A stretch of DNA of 64,000 bases from Cardiocondyla obscurior (taxonomy: Eukaryota; Arthropoda; Insecta; Hymenoptera; Formicidae). Numbering within the stretch: the first letter of the stretch is position 1; the number at the start of each line of letters is the position of its first letter. Position numbers and translations under genes: made by a program. Shown in pieces: positions 1 to 13,100 of the stretch. The stretch spans positions 7,356,001 through 7,420,000 of the forward strand of contig NC_091864.1 of assembly GCF_019399895.1 (NCBI RefSeq), read 5' to 3'. The notes beneath the pieces were generated by a model that was not told the origin of the DNA, did not search any database, and saw only the letters and a program-made list of their open reading frames with translations.

Positions 1-602
1 TATTCAAAATTAATTAGAAAATTCAGCATAAAACGGAACGAAATGTACGTGATAAGAGAATTAAAAAGTCCATTAAAAAATTCGAAGATAGTAAGAGAAT
101 ATAATAGTATACATTGGCACGTTCTAAAATTAGAAAAACGTAAATGCGATTCCGCCTAATTGACGCGAATACGTTGTCTTTAATTCTTGTATACGTATAC
201 TCGAAAAGGATCGGATCAAGGCTATTATATATATTCACAGCTGATTCTATCGATATCGAAGGCGCTCTGTGGTTCCAGTGTTGACTATTATATTTTGATT
301 TTGACACACATTCGACACGACGACTATAACCCGGTCGGCGTAAATTAGCAATGACCGAAATAGACCCTTCCCAATGGATTCGAAACAGGGACGATAGGTG
401 CAACGTGGAGGTCGCAGGTAAAATGTTTCGAGGCAAAAAGCGGATGACACGTTCGGGGATCGCGTGACCGTCGCGCAACGTCGACATAAATTATTTATGA
501 ATTACAGCGCCCGGTTATCGGTGCGAAAGTGTAGGTGAATGAGATCCGAGGGATCGCGTATCTCTTTTACGTATCTATTCGAGTGCGCTTCGAGCATGCC
601 GT
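1..602. other. Left edge, no supported gene
   Basis: A 154-codon minus-strand frame (487-23) is open but unrecognised and not longer than chance frames elsewhere in the window. It could be 3' flank of the candidate exon at 603-655. Confidence 0.4.
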
Positions 603-655
603 CTAGCAGAAGCCGTACTCTCGAGGGCGATATTCGTCATCGTAATGATACTCGA
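603..655 (-). other. Candidate last coding exon of a minus-strand gene
   Basis: A pyrimidine-rich minus-strand tract ending ttttctttcttag gives an acceptor at 656. One frame then reads EYHYDDEYRPREYGFC followed by TAG at 605-603. The short Tyr- and acid-rich tail is compatible with a protein C-terminus but has no recognised family. Another frame is open slightly longer, so the call is weak. Confidence 0.2.
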
Positions 656-2900
656 CTAAGAAAGAAAAGAAAAAAGCTTTCACAAAGCGCGTGAGAAAAC
701 GCTGCGAGGACGACCCACCAAGTTTCTTGATAAATTAACTCCCGAGCATGTGATTACGTGCAACGTAGTACATAGTAATTTTCCGCGTGCAACAGACGCC
801 CGAGGAGGAATGCCAGGCTTGGCGGATTTTTCGCAATCGGCTACGAATTTTTTAGATCGACAAATAACAATAGTAGAAGAGAAAAAAATTGTACGATTAC
901 GCGAAGCGATTCAAGTTTACCGTTCAATCGGAAATTAGAGAAATAGTCGCGTACGAGGAATTTTCGTCGATTATAATTATTCGAGCTCATGTTGAGGCAA
1001 ATTTGGTTTAAAAATTCATAAATAAAGTTCTGACAATTGTTTGTGATAAAAACGATCTATCGAATCTGGCTGAGCATCTCGTAAATAGCTTCTAGCACGC
1101 ACGTACGGCCATTTAAAAATTACGACGCGATAACGCGAGGTGCAATTTCATAAATGTTAATAATTGCAAGAAAAGTGTACAAAAGCAGAGATAGTTACGC
1201 GATGTGATTTATCACAAATTGCACCGAATATTATACGAAAGGCGAAGTAGCATTTAGAAAGATACAGTCGACGCGGTTACGGCACGACAATAATGTTGCT
1301 TACAAGCACGTTATAAAACTGCTCATTGTTGATCACGATAGGAAGATAAAGTATCTCCACGCACGCAATTTTTTTCACGCTCGGAAGAACACGTCGCGAT
1401 TGTCCCGAAAAAGAAAAAAAAAAAAAAAAAAAAAAACGACCGTATAACTTTATCATTAAATTAAAAGCAGCTTAAAAAGATAAAAATCTAATCTCTAAAA
1501 TGCATTACGCGACATTTACATGATCTATTGCTTTCCTGACATCTTCGATTATTAAACACAAAGTTTGTTTCTCGTGTATCGTTATGTACAACGTATTACT
1601 CATCCGCGAAATGTTTTCGTCATCGAAATTTATCGATTCCAATCTCTTCACGAGAGAAGAAAAAAACATGAAAGCCGTTTATACGATAAAACAATGTTGC
1701 TAGAAATAATATTCTAAAACTCGCTGGACCGAACGGTGAAGGCTGACGTTATTTGGTTCGCGCTTTCGGATCCGTGCTACAAAACTGTAGAGTCCTCGTA
1801 AAATGTAAACGCAACGCCGTGAGAAAAGAAATATTTCGCTCGTTACGCGCGATACAATGGAGCATTTTGTCAAGAAACGCTTCGACACGTGTTTCAATTT
1901 GTTACAACACGCGTACCAACAAGGAACGTCTGTTTTACACGTTCGGTAATAATCGTATTACAGAAAAAAAAAAAAAAATACATATATAGAATGTTAGATG
2001 AATCATCAAGTACAAGTCGCAGCAAAAATCGAGCAATTTTATAATAATTCTGACACAATGTGAGTCATTCTTTCAGATCTGTTCGATATTGAGTAAACTT
2101 AAAAATATTTTCCTCAACTTAAACCTTACATCCGGCAAATGTTTATCGCATATTTCTTTCACGATTAAATATGACACTGAAACTGACCGATATATTACTT
2201 ATAGCATTGATACAGAAAAAGAAAACAAAAAAAAAAAACAAAACCAGTTTATGCACAGATCTAAAGACGAATTAACTTCTCGTTATCAGCAGTCGACATT
2301 GCCGAAGTGGGTTTATTTTTCGTCCTGATAATATATCGGGATTGATTTCTATCGGAACGGAATCAGACTATTACGCGCAGGCAGAATGGGAAATTGGAAC
2401 GTGCAGATTCGTTCGAATGGGCCGACCGTACTACAATCGGGCCTGGATTTTCTCCAAGACGACTTTTCGTCGGTCGGGTAAAAAGACGGAAAGGAAAAAA
2501 AAACGAGAAACGGGGAGAAAATGGGGAGAAAAGTTTCTCTGTCCCGGCGACAATCGTCGGACAGGTATTAAGAAAGTATTCGCCGCGATCGTACGAACTT
2601 TACCGTGGCCATTTCGAAGATTCGATTCCTATTGAGGATTTCGTCATATCGATCGTTCGTTAAAGACGAATCGATGTAAACGTAATATAACATAATAAAA
2701 AAAAATGTCACGAAACTACTTTCTTCCCGACTGGCGACGTTCCAAAATGTTCCAAGGCGCTTTACGCGCGAAAGAAACCATTTGACTGCGTTGAAACGCG
2801 ACGAAGTCCGCTCGGCTTTCGAATTAATCGAATGGATTATTGCCGGGGCTGTTGCGCGATACATAAAGAATGCAATTCGCGCTTGTTAAGCATCCGAGCG
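656..2900. other. No supported gene
   Basis: AT-rich with an A23 run at 1414-1436 and A-rich runs near 1960-1980 and 2220-2240. No exon with paired splice signals seen. Confidence 0.5.
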
Positions 2901-2907
2901 TGATAAG

Positions 2908-2918
2908 TATATAAAAAG
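2908..2918 (+). promoter_or_regulatory. TATA-box-like site
   Basis: TATATAAAAAG followed about 25-35 bases later by the start of a CpG-rich block (2930-3200). It looks like a core promoter for a plus-strand transcript, but no coding start or strong donor could be tied to it. Confidence 0.22.
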
Positions 2919-3269
2919 TATCCTCGTGTCGCAATATGCGTCGCGGCTGACTGACCGCAGACGAACGAAACTGACAAACGTACGCGGCGCACGCACCGAC
3001 GTACGCCGTCCAGTTTCCTCGGTGAACCGGTACTTACACAACGCGAGATTAAACCGGGAATCGAATCGATCCACCTCGGCACGTGTCAGCCTCACTCGTA
3101 TTGCGCAACCCGCGCTCGTCGTCGCTTTGTGTAACGCGAGGCGCGCGCGTGTATCTCGCTCCGAGAATCTGAATTATCGAATCGGCACCGATACGAGATA
3201 CGAGGTACACGATACGGAGACAGGGTCGCGGTTACAATCCGTCGCGAATACGCGCATATACGAATAAAT

Positions 3270-6200
3270 TGTTATAAAACAATAACGCTGCATACGCTTA
3301 TCTTGAAAGTTTTATCTTTACAGAAAGACACGAGTGACTTCAAAACCGGATCAAGCTTTGAAAATAGGTAATAAAAATATTGAATTTAATTGACCGATAT
3401 AAGTGAGTTTCGAATAAAATATTTAACATTACTTTCTTTTAAGCATCGAGTTAAATATCGGATTAAGACTTTTCACCTTTCAAAATTAACGAGTTGTAAA
3501 CGAAACGAGTGTTATTACGAAATTAAAGACTGGAATACAAATTGTGACTAACGATAAAATGATTCAAACATCGAAACTGAAATGGAAAAATTTTTTTAAT
3601 AAATCGAAGCGAAAGAAGGTTACTTTCAATGTCATTTTGTATCGCTGACGTTCTTTAATTCGTTCTATAAAGTGACGTTGAAACTGTTCGTAAGGAACGT
3701 AATCTATTTATCCGACGGAGGCTAATAAAACGACACAATGCGCAATTTGGTGATCGTCGATGAATGGACGTAAAAACCTCGCAAGATATTTTCCACGACG
3801 TGTTCATGATATAATAGGGAAGCAGAGCGTGGCTGAATGGTAACTACGATTCGTTCTTCGTGACTCGGATTGTGCGGGGGCCGCTATGAAAGGCGTAAAT
3901 CGCTATCGTTTGAGCGAGGGCGCGTGACTTTTATACACGTAAGACTCGACGATAGAATGAAACGCTATCGTGATCATAAAATACACTTGATCTTTCCTCA
4001 TTTTCCTAGCTCGTATCGTCGGTATCCGTTCCGAGATAATTGCTTCTTACAGAAGCCTGTCTAAAGAATGATTAATGAGAGTAAATATTTCCCGCCCCTC
4101 TCCCGCCTCGCGATCTTTATTACGTAATCGTTTTCGATGTGGATGGCCTATTAAAAGTTTTCGCCGTTTGTGGAACTGAGTCTCGAATTACTCTTTGAAT
4201 ATACGTGCTATATTGTAACGGATACTTTATTATCGTGGAAAAATTAAAACGCATTAGCCGCTGTCATTCAAGGTACGTGAAATGTTACTTACAAGAATGT
4301 TACCGAAAGAGAGAGAAAGAAATTTTAAGATAATTTAATGCGCCATCCGTGACGAGTTTAATCTATCGATCCCGCTATTCAGATTTGAACCGTTTCGAGA
4401 ACGAGGGAGCGATTGAAGTCCGATGCATCGCGAGTCGACGACAAGCGTTACCGAAATGCGCTCGTATATTTCAGGTGATAACCCACGCGATGGGACAGCT
4501 TCGCGAACTTTGGAAATCATTCCGAGAGCACCCGCCCCACTGAAATATCCCAGGAGACGTAACGCGCACCGCGATAAAAAGTAATTAGATAATATACAAG
4601 CAAAGAGCTGACTTTGTTGCGTGCATCCAATTATCGCGAGGCATATACAGAGCTGACGTTAGTTAGGGGCGTCACAATTTATGACTAACACGACGAGCGT
4701 GGCTTGTGTCGCGGTCCATTTACGCTAAACGATTACCGGCACCGACGTATAACATATGCGTACGCATTACAAAAAAGAAGGATGCTTGATCTGACACGAA
4801 AATCCATATTTAATACAGAATATATTTCGTTCTCTCGATTAACAAAAAAAAAAAATTAAAGCAACGGAAATACAAACTTTTCCTGCTCGTTTCATCTATA
4901 CCGTTTCGTATCTGCGTCTGTTATCATGAAAAACGTTATCGGAAAAGACGCGAGACATACAATTGCTTATGAATAGCCGATGCGCAGGAGTTGGCGCGAG
5001 TTAGTGCACTCTGTAAACTTAAGGAATATCAGACGAGCATCGAGATAAGCGCAACGGGTATCGTCCTACCAATAAGCGCGACAAAGTCAATGGCAGCGCC
5101 GCGCGTGCAATCTGTCGGCTTTAATCCTAATAGCCGACTTCTCGCCTTTGACGATAGCGTTATCTCTCAATTAGGCAAGCGCGGTCGAATGGACCGCATA
5201 TTCCGAGCGTTGGTGAGAAATAAATCTGAATGTGAGTCAACTCACTTTTTTTCTTTCTTTTTTTTTTATTTATTATTCTCCGTTCCTTTTTTTTACGCTT
5301 CGCTGAACAAGTAATTTTTACTTAATTATCATCCGATCGGGAACAAAAGAATAATAAGAAAAATAAGAAAAACGATCTTCACGTATTCCGAGATGCGATA
5401 AGAAGCAAAGTGTTTCGAAGCGGAAGTATGACAATCGCTTCGAAGACTCTGTTCGAGATAAGAATTTTTACGATATTTACGATTAAAGAAATTGAAATCA
5501 TCAAGAGCGCCGTATAAGTCATGTATTAATCATCTTGAGGTAATCGAGATAATTGAACCTGTTAGCTGGCAAGCGTCAAGTAGTCAAGTAGACACGTGCA
5601 ATTTTACGTAAATATTATTTCCGTCTCTCTATGTCTCTCCTCCTCATTTCTATCTCTTTCCAGCTCTCTTGCGATCGTGAAAACCGTATGAAATAAACCG
5701 TAATACCCAGAGACGTATTCGCGCGTTCTGTCGCAACTACCAAAGCTCGCAATCGCGGGAGCCGACGGGGTTTTTATACATATCAAGTGGCTTTCCTATT
5801 CCTTTCGCAGTTGACAAAATTGCTAACGCGTTATCGCGTCGCCAGACGCGACGAACACCCGTCGCGTTAAGTAATACCCGGTCATATGAAAGCGGACACT
5901 TGCGAGCTCGTCCAAACAAATCTCTCGAGAGTTACTCTATTTTTAGTACACGCGAACGGATCGAGACGGACGGAAATCACTTCCGATTAAACGATACGAA
6001 ATACTCAGCTAACGAGGTTTCATCTCTTGAGAGTGTTCGAATTAAATCTGTGAAAACAGAACCGATTTTCACAAACGAGATTTTCAGAGAGAAGCGAGAC
6101 AAGTAGATCGTAACGCAATGCATATGTATCAATGTATTAATAATTAATATATTGTAGTACGGACGACTACTCTGGAGAAACTTGGAATTAAAGAGTTTAA

Positions 6201-6855
6201 TGAATATTTACGATTCGCGCAACGTCGTACGGAAATTCGCGAGTATTACTTGAATTAGTTTCTAATTAAACGACGACTCATTTAAGTTATTATTCGCTGA
6301 TTGTAGTTTCCTAGCCTCTCGTCCCTGAACACATAGATTACCCACCCGTCGATGGAAGATTAATAATATCATTTAAGCCAGTTTACGTCTACTGTATATT
6401 AATCGATCTTAAATTAGTGGCAACTTTGTGCCTAGAATAGCAGAATTCAATTCAAACTCAATTAGAATTACCAGTATTTTTTTTTTTTTTTTTAAAGAAA
6501 CTGCCGCTTAGGAAAATCTTAAAAAAAAAAAATGTATAATTAATTAACTGAATTTAATATACTGAAGTGAAATTAATATACTGAAGTATATATCGAGTAA
6601 ATGAAGAATATAAATTATTGAACGTTGAGATAAAATGTCCTCGAAATCATACGTTGTAAAAATAATTACAAGCTCTGTTTCCATACAATTCAGAGATGCA
6701 ATAAAAAAAAAAAAAAATTACGACGGAAAGGTAAAAGGTTGAGTTGAGAGCACACTGTCTGCCGTGCAATCATGACAAATCTACGAGCTGCATTCCAAAG
6801 CGGCAGTTCCCCTTCAATCCTCGTTCTCTCCGAGGCATCTTACGTAATCACTTAC
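3270..6855. other. No supported gene
   Basis: Mixed AT-rich sequence. A very good plus-strand polypyrimidine tract with acceptor (ctatctctttccag) ends at about 5664, but the downstream frames close within about a dozen codons and no donor follows. T- and A-runs at 6478-6494 and 6522-6532. Confidence 0.45.
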
Positions 6856-7165
6856 CTTTCTTCCTTTCTCCGCCTGGCTCCTTTTCTTTCTCAGCGGCGC
6901 TCGAGCTTGTGAGTCTTCGGGGCTTGTCCACACGTCGAACTGGTCATCTCTTTCTCTTACATTTCGGCGTAGACGGCAGCCTTGGCCTTCGATGCTTCAC
7001 GCCAGATTCATCCTCCTTTCGATCGGCTCGTTCTCCTTTTTTCGTTTCTTCTATCGATCCTAAAACACCGCACGATTTTAGTAAAACGTTAGCACCGTAC
7101 GAAAGCTAATGTAAGGTAGTGTGCGAGACTGTTCTTGTATATGTTAGTACACTGAGCGAGAGTAG
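6856..7165 (-). other. Candidate first (5' UTR) exon of a minus-strand transcript
   Basis: Ends at 6856 with a consensus donor, AAG then GTAAGTGA, preceded by a purine-rich, enhancer-like stretch. It contains only very short ORFs (for example ATG TAA), as in a leader. The 5' end is a guess: two inverted ATTGG (CCAAT) elements lie just upstream at 7208-7212 and 7249-7253. Alternatively it is a chance donor. Confidence 0.28.
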
Positions 7166-7207
7166 AGGCGCTATGGTAGATGTATGTTGGTCAAGAACTC
7201 GATTGCG

Positions 7208-7253
7208 ATTGGTTATTTCGTATTTGCGAGGGACTTAGACGTACCGTGATTGG
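7208..7253 (-). promoter_or_regulatory. Pair of CCAAT boxes (minus orientation)
   Basis: ATTGG on the plus strand at 7208-7212 and 7249-7253, i.e. CCAAT on the minus strand, 37 bases apart, upstream of the candidate leader exon. Confidence 0.3.
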
Positions 7254-7787
7254 CCGCTTGAGTTACTGAGTTGTGTGAGTGCATGTGTGAGCGGAGAGAA
7301 AATCGGAAGGCGAGAAAAGAGAGTCGAAAGCGTATGAGGAGATAAAGTATGAGTGCGTTGAAACGATTCTGATTATTAAAAGTATATTTTTTCCTGATAT
7401 TAATTTAATATGCTTCTTAATGAACCAGCCTGTACTTTATACTACCATGGACTTTTTTTTCTTTATTAATTAATTTATATCTGTCAGTACCAATCACGGT
7501 AGTCTACTCTGAATTAGTCGAGAAAGTGCATCAAGTTTGTTTGACGAATTGACTATTTTATTCCGCAATAATTACCCTGATACGAAAAAAATACGTTCAG
7601 AAACAAAAAAAGAAAACAAACTTGGAACCCTCGTTCGAAAATGTCGTACCTATTTATTCTAACACATCCGAGACCCGTAGAACGGTATAAGGGGTTAATA
7701 CCTTTCGTAAGAATTCTGAGAAACACGTGTTCGAAACGAAGATCGCCGTCTAAGCAAAGTGAAGCTAAAGCTGCGTCAGAAACTGAC

Positions 7788-7868
7788 CTTCTCAATGCAA
7801 CCGGTTTCGCATTCACAGACTCCCCTGTACCCCGCGCGCTGTCCCGTAAACCAAGAACCCTTCGCCAT
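7788..7868 (-). CDS. Candidate first coding exon, unknown gene
   Basis: ATG at 7868 (context agcgATGG) opens 27 codons beginning MAKGSWFTGQRAGY and containing a CECETGC cluster, ending in K at 7788 before donor GTCAGT, phase 0. It lies about 360 bases downstream of a promoter-like element pair at 8.23-8.32 kb. The family is not recognised and no second exon was found, so this stays tentative. Confidence 0.22.
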
Positions 7869-8228
7869 CGCTCGGCTGGGTACGGTAACGATTTAATGTC
7901 CTTTCTCACGCGCGATTATCTACACCTCGCAAATCCGTTAATATTCCGCACGTTATTTCACGGTCAAATTCGAGTGAGAACGAACAAGCCACGTCTTACC
8001 CTTCTACCCCTGCCGGTGATCTGTGTCGAAGTGGTGCTTCTCGTTGCTCCAGCCTCACTTTCGCGATCGTCAGTTCACGCGTCACGTACGACGAAAGTAT
8101 TCGGGATCTGCGCGGCTCGTCGCGTGGCGAGGCAGCGTGAAACTCGAAGTGGTAAAGATTCGCCGAGAAAGAACGGAAGGCAGGACGGACCGCGCGATTC
8201 CCTCCTTCCTACTCGGGACAACGACACA

Positions 8229-8315
8229 GACTGACGCTCGAGCCTCGAGCTGCAAGTTGGAACCGCTCAACCGCCACGCGACGCGATTGGTCGCCGGTGC
8301 GCCGGCAGCGATTGG
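8229..8315 (-). promoter_or_regulatory. Promoter-like module: two CCAAT boxes and an initiator
   Basis: CCAAT on the minus strand at 8315-8311 and 8290-8286, followed by TCAGTC (initiator consensus) at 8234-8229, placing the boxes near -55 and -80. The surroundings are CpG-dense. Spacing fits a minus-strand start near 8232. Confidence 0.35.
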
Positions 8316-8339
8316 TCCGGGCGCAGCCGCGAACATTTA

Positions 8340-9934
8340 ACGCGCTTAACCGAGCCGCGAACGCGGAGACGACAATAAGATCGCACCGCGGATCGCCCGG
8401 CTGATTTACGAAGAGCTTATTTCATGCAGATTCCACAAGCGACGATCGCCTGAGAAACGCAGACCACAGCGGAGTCGTAGTTAAAATATCTGACTGACAA
8501 TGAGAATCGTAAAATGTATCCTAACTATTTCTATTTACGACCGACTTATATAGATTAAAAGAGTTTCAGCCCTGGAAAAATTATGTCCTTTTCAGATATT
8601 TGTATATTCGTGATATTAAAAACATATAAAGGCAACATATATATTTCCTTGTTAGAAAAGCTTCCGTTTTTGTTCCAGTTAGAATCTAGACAAAATAATC
8701 TTTTTTTAGCAAAGAGATGTGTGTCAGTAAGAACGTAGACGGAACGCAAAGAAACAGTTTCAATAATTCAGAAGCTTTCATTGTTCTCTCGAGGGTAACA
8801 AAGAGATAACGACAAAAAGGGTTCGTTGCACATTAAATTAGAACGGGCGGCATTGTTGCACATCCGTGACTTTGAATACGACGTATCGCGGCAGCCTTAG
8901 CGAGCGCAAAGCGCGATAGCGCACGAAATCCTCGGTCTGCTGCGTTTCACTACGTTTCCTGCGTTCCGAAAATTAAAATATGAAAGGATACGTATAAAAA
9001 ATACGGCCTTCGCCGTCGAAGGCGAAGCCAATGAAAATCAATGCCGCTTGATTTCTATCGTTACGGTGCTATTGCACACCTCGGAATTATATCAAGTCGC
9101 TACTTCTACGTCTTTATTATTTTCAATTGTAACGCGATCGCATCTTTCGTCGTTTACTAAAAAAATTCGCTTAAATTTACCCTTGATTATTGAGCGTCGC
9201 AGCGTACCTGAATATCCGAACATTTTCGGGAAACGTAAACGGCGGGCTTGTTTTAAATCGAGCCATCCTGAGCTTCGAAATGTGCTCAGCGATATTGCGC
9301 CCAGCATTGTCTTCTCCTTCCCACTCGGAGAGTGAGAACAATGCGTGTGTGCACGAAACGACAAAACTCGGCATATTAGGAAGAATGCATTACGTGAGCG
9401 CGCTTTACTCGCCTTGTATTACGTTGTATTACACGCTTACAAAAGCGCTTCTTTTGCTCAAATCCCCGGGAGCCCCTACCAACGAAATCCTATTTTACAG
9501 CAGCTTTCCCATTCGACTCGTCTCTCGCGGCGTTAAAAACTTTCGAGACTACCGAGGCGGACAGTTTGTCGGTTTTGGCTCGAGTCGCTGTACGAAAAGC
9601 AGGGAACGAGAAGGGAGAAGCCACTCGGACCTAATAAAAAAAGCATGGCATGGATGCGTCCGAATTGTAGGAGAAAATCTCACAAATTGCTCTCGGTAGA
9701 CCTATTGTGAATCTTTTCGTTCGCCGAAAGTTCCCTAACGAACCGTCTGCGGACATTGTTTAGTCTAAACTTTACTAAAACTCGAGAGGTGAGAAAATTC
9801 ATGCGCCGTTCGCATAAATAAAAAAAAAAAATGTATAAATAATCTACAAAAAAAAAAAAAAATTATATATATAACGCCTAATAAAAGCTTTCGTCGATCG
9901 TTGGTTACGTCATCTGTTGAATAAAATTATTTTC
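8340..9934. other. No supported gene; small hairpin at 9005-9029
   Basis: Open frames on both strands (up to 169 codons) without splice support. A GC-rich stem (CTTCGCC at 9008-9014 and GGCGAAG at 9021-9027, loop GTCGAA) is present. Confidence 0.4.
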
Positions 9935-10133
9935 ACATAATTGTCGCGTCTATAATTTATTCGTATTTATCAATTTTTTCCGATTGGTTTACTCGAAAGA
10001 CCTAACGGCGGATATTAATATTCACGTCGAGAAACATAATTGTCGCGTGTATAATTTATTTGTATTTATTAATTTTTTTCCGATCGGTTTACTCGAAAAA
10101 CCTTACGGCGGATATTAATATTCGCGTCGGGAA
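9935..10133. repeat. Two-copy tandem duplication, unit 99-100 bp
   Basis: Unit 1 (9935-10033) and unit 2 (10034-10133) are direct repeats with about eight substitutions and one inserted T, roughly 91 percent identical. Both start ACATAATTGTCGCG and contain TTTACTCGAAA and GGCGGATATTAATATTC. Confidence 0.92.
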
Positions 10134-13100
10134 ACAACGATAAAGGCCGCGTTTGCGACGACAAGTTATCAAGGCAACACGACGTCGTGCAATACCTTAC
10201 GACACGCAGGATATTTACGATCGAAAATAGCGGTTGTTGCCGCAAACTCGGGGCCGTTACCGGTCCGGTATCGATGATTACGACCGCGCAATCGAGGGAA
10301 AAGAGCAACCGCCTCGGGATCAACGATCGGTTGACATCGTATCTGCCGCAACGCATAATTTGTAACGCACCGTTTGGCCACGATGGTTTCATTATCCGTA
10401 AGACGGGAACATCGTCGTACCTCCCACGAAGCCACCGTTATCATTATCTCCGCACGACAAATCATTACGGGTGCGGAATTACGGGCATCACGACGCTAAT
10501 TAGACGCTCGATCGTCGAGTAACGCGGACTGTTCACAATGGGACATAATTCAACGTCCAGACGCATTCGATATTAATGCCATTCGTATTTATTGTATCAA
10601 TGGGATATTAATGAGCGGGGAATCGATTGGGACGGAACGCGTATATTGAACGACATAGAGACGTTAATCAAACGATACCGCCGGGCCTGTTATTATTTAG
10701 GGATCATCGGCTCGGCAAATAGTTCGTTCTTTCCGCTCGCTCTAATTCGTTTGGCTCGCGAATTTACATAAAATTTATGGCGCCGAATAATTCTTCATCT
10801 CGATGTTATTAACAACGTTACGTAACAGAAGTACAGTGGAGAAATATACATATATGGTATGCAGAGCCCGATAGATAAAATTCATAGCAGCGATTAATAT
10901 TTATAATAAATTATTCTTTAATCTACATATAATATTGCCAACGGAAATAATAAATACAAGTGTCGTTAACTAGTAGTTTTAATCCGTAACGATTCTTAAT
11001 TACTTTACCGATAAATCTAGTAACAGAAAAGGGACGATATATTCTATTATTATGAGATAAGTAAATGAAATAACGTTCAACGACGAAACCGTAAAACAGC
11101 GTCGGGGGCTGTAAGTGATATTTGCGTTACCTCAGGCGACCGTTTCCAAGATCTTTATTGCTAGCCCTGTTTCTCGCGCAGGAAGTCTCGTTAGACGCGA
11201 TATGCGCGTAGATACGTCGCGCTTTCAAATTTCTACACGGTAATTCCCTTCGCATGGTAACTAATGCCGTGCCCTCGCAGTATCGCTTGTTAGCAAAAGG
11301 CAAAACCCGCAAGCCCGCATACCACCTTACCGCACAAGATAGAGATTAGCGCACGGAAATACGTTTCCGAACGAAGTCGCCTCCTTAGGCAAACTTCCCA
11401 TCCCATTACCGTGGCAATAATAATAATTCACCCGGGAAACGGGACGAGGCCTCGTTATCTATCCAGCTCCCCCCGATTTATTTACTTCTCCCGTCGGGGA
11501 AGCAGAGAGATGATAATTGAAATCTGATATTTTAATGCAACGACGTATTTAAAAATACACAATACAAAGCTGCATGATTTATCGAACGAAAGAACCAAGG
11601 ACGCGTCGCAAAAAAAAAAAAAAAAAGTCCGTGTTCACATGTATTCAACTCGAAGAATCGCATCGTGATACTCGGGATGGAATTTTCTCTCGCAGAAAGA
11701 TCGAATCCGCAAATTTCAAAAGGAATGGAAAAATTCTGATGGATATCGGCCCAGGATATTCAGCGTAATATGTAAAAATGTAATATTTATCTCGGGTGGC
11801 TGATACTGGAATTTCCACTGATACGATAAAAGTAGTCCGGGCGGGGACCGTACCGTCTCGGACCTGTGTGCAAGTCGATGCGAGCGAATAAGGAGACTCT
11901 CAATTCAGAACGAGCGAATGGAAAAGCGGCTTTCCGACGGCTGTACACATTCCGGGAAATATAAAAGGAGACTGGGAAATGTTACGTGGTTTTCGTTTAA
12001 ACCTGGCATACCCTGCCGCGACGCTGTCTCTGCGAGTTTACTGCGCCCCGATAGGTTCGCTCTGTAATCCAGTCGGGTAAAGCCGATTGCATTTTACTCA
12101 ATATTAATTTCGCGACGTACAGGGTGCATTAAATTCGCCGTTTGATATAATTTCCATCACTTAGGATTTTTCTTTAATAAATTGAATTTCTTTACCGCTT
12201 AATCTGCGACAAAGGCACCGACGTGACCGAGTTTGGAATTGTTGTAAAGTGAATTTTCTACCCGCAGATAGTTAAATTCGATCTTTCTTATTAATGCTTC
12301 TTGTTAATTAAATGTATAAGTGAAATTTAAACTTAAATCAATATTAAATAACTGATCAACGTAGAATAATACCTATTAAATTATGGTTCCGTTAATAATT
12401 TATGTTTCGAAGCACCGCACGCTGAAAGATTTAATTTAAGTACGGCGACATGTTAAAATCTATATTTTAGATGTTTCGTAAACGTAGATTTTATCTATCG
12501 ATTCGAACTATTTAAAGATTAAGCGGAATGTTTCGAAATCTGCACCAGACGATTCTATTCTCATTTTCGACAGCGGTAATGTATATTAAATATTAACACT
12601 TAAGTCACTCGCTTCGAGATAACCCGAGAAAATAATTTACGAAGCGCTTTCCTATCTAAAACTTCTAATTCGGAAATGATGAGTTCGCAATTACCGTCGA
12701 TAAAACAGCGGTTCGAGCAAGCGCTTTTGCGAATAGATTTAGCCTCCTTCTGGGAAAAATCCACGCGGGCGGTTTGGAATATAATTTGAGTTTATGTCCC
12801 GAGAAAAAAAAAACAGCCCGAAGTTACATCGTTATCACAGATTCGAAACGACATTAGATAAATTATACATATATTAAAATACGTTAGTTGGGAGCTGCAA
12901 AATTCTTTTCTCTCGCCGAGCAAGATATTCCACCCTCCTATTACCTGAACGACCTATTATTGGAAATGCATCGAACGCAGATTCGAAATGAGAGGCTTCG
13001 AACGGGAAGGACAGTTGCGATAGCTAGATAATTAGGCGAACAATTAAACGGCACCCTCGTAACGAGTCACCGAGCCAGGTGAGAACATGCATGCGTATGT

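Noticed and set aside
3830..3905. tRNA-Leu/Ser-like sequence (gcgtggctgaatggtaac)
   Set aside because: No GTTCGA-type box B and no closing stem.
7641..8234. 197-codon plus-strand open frame
   Set aside because: The opposite strand is also open and carries promoter-like elements; no recognised domain and no splice support.
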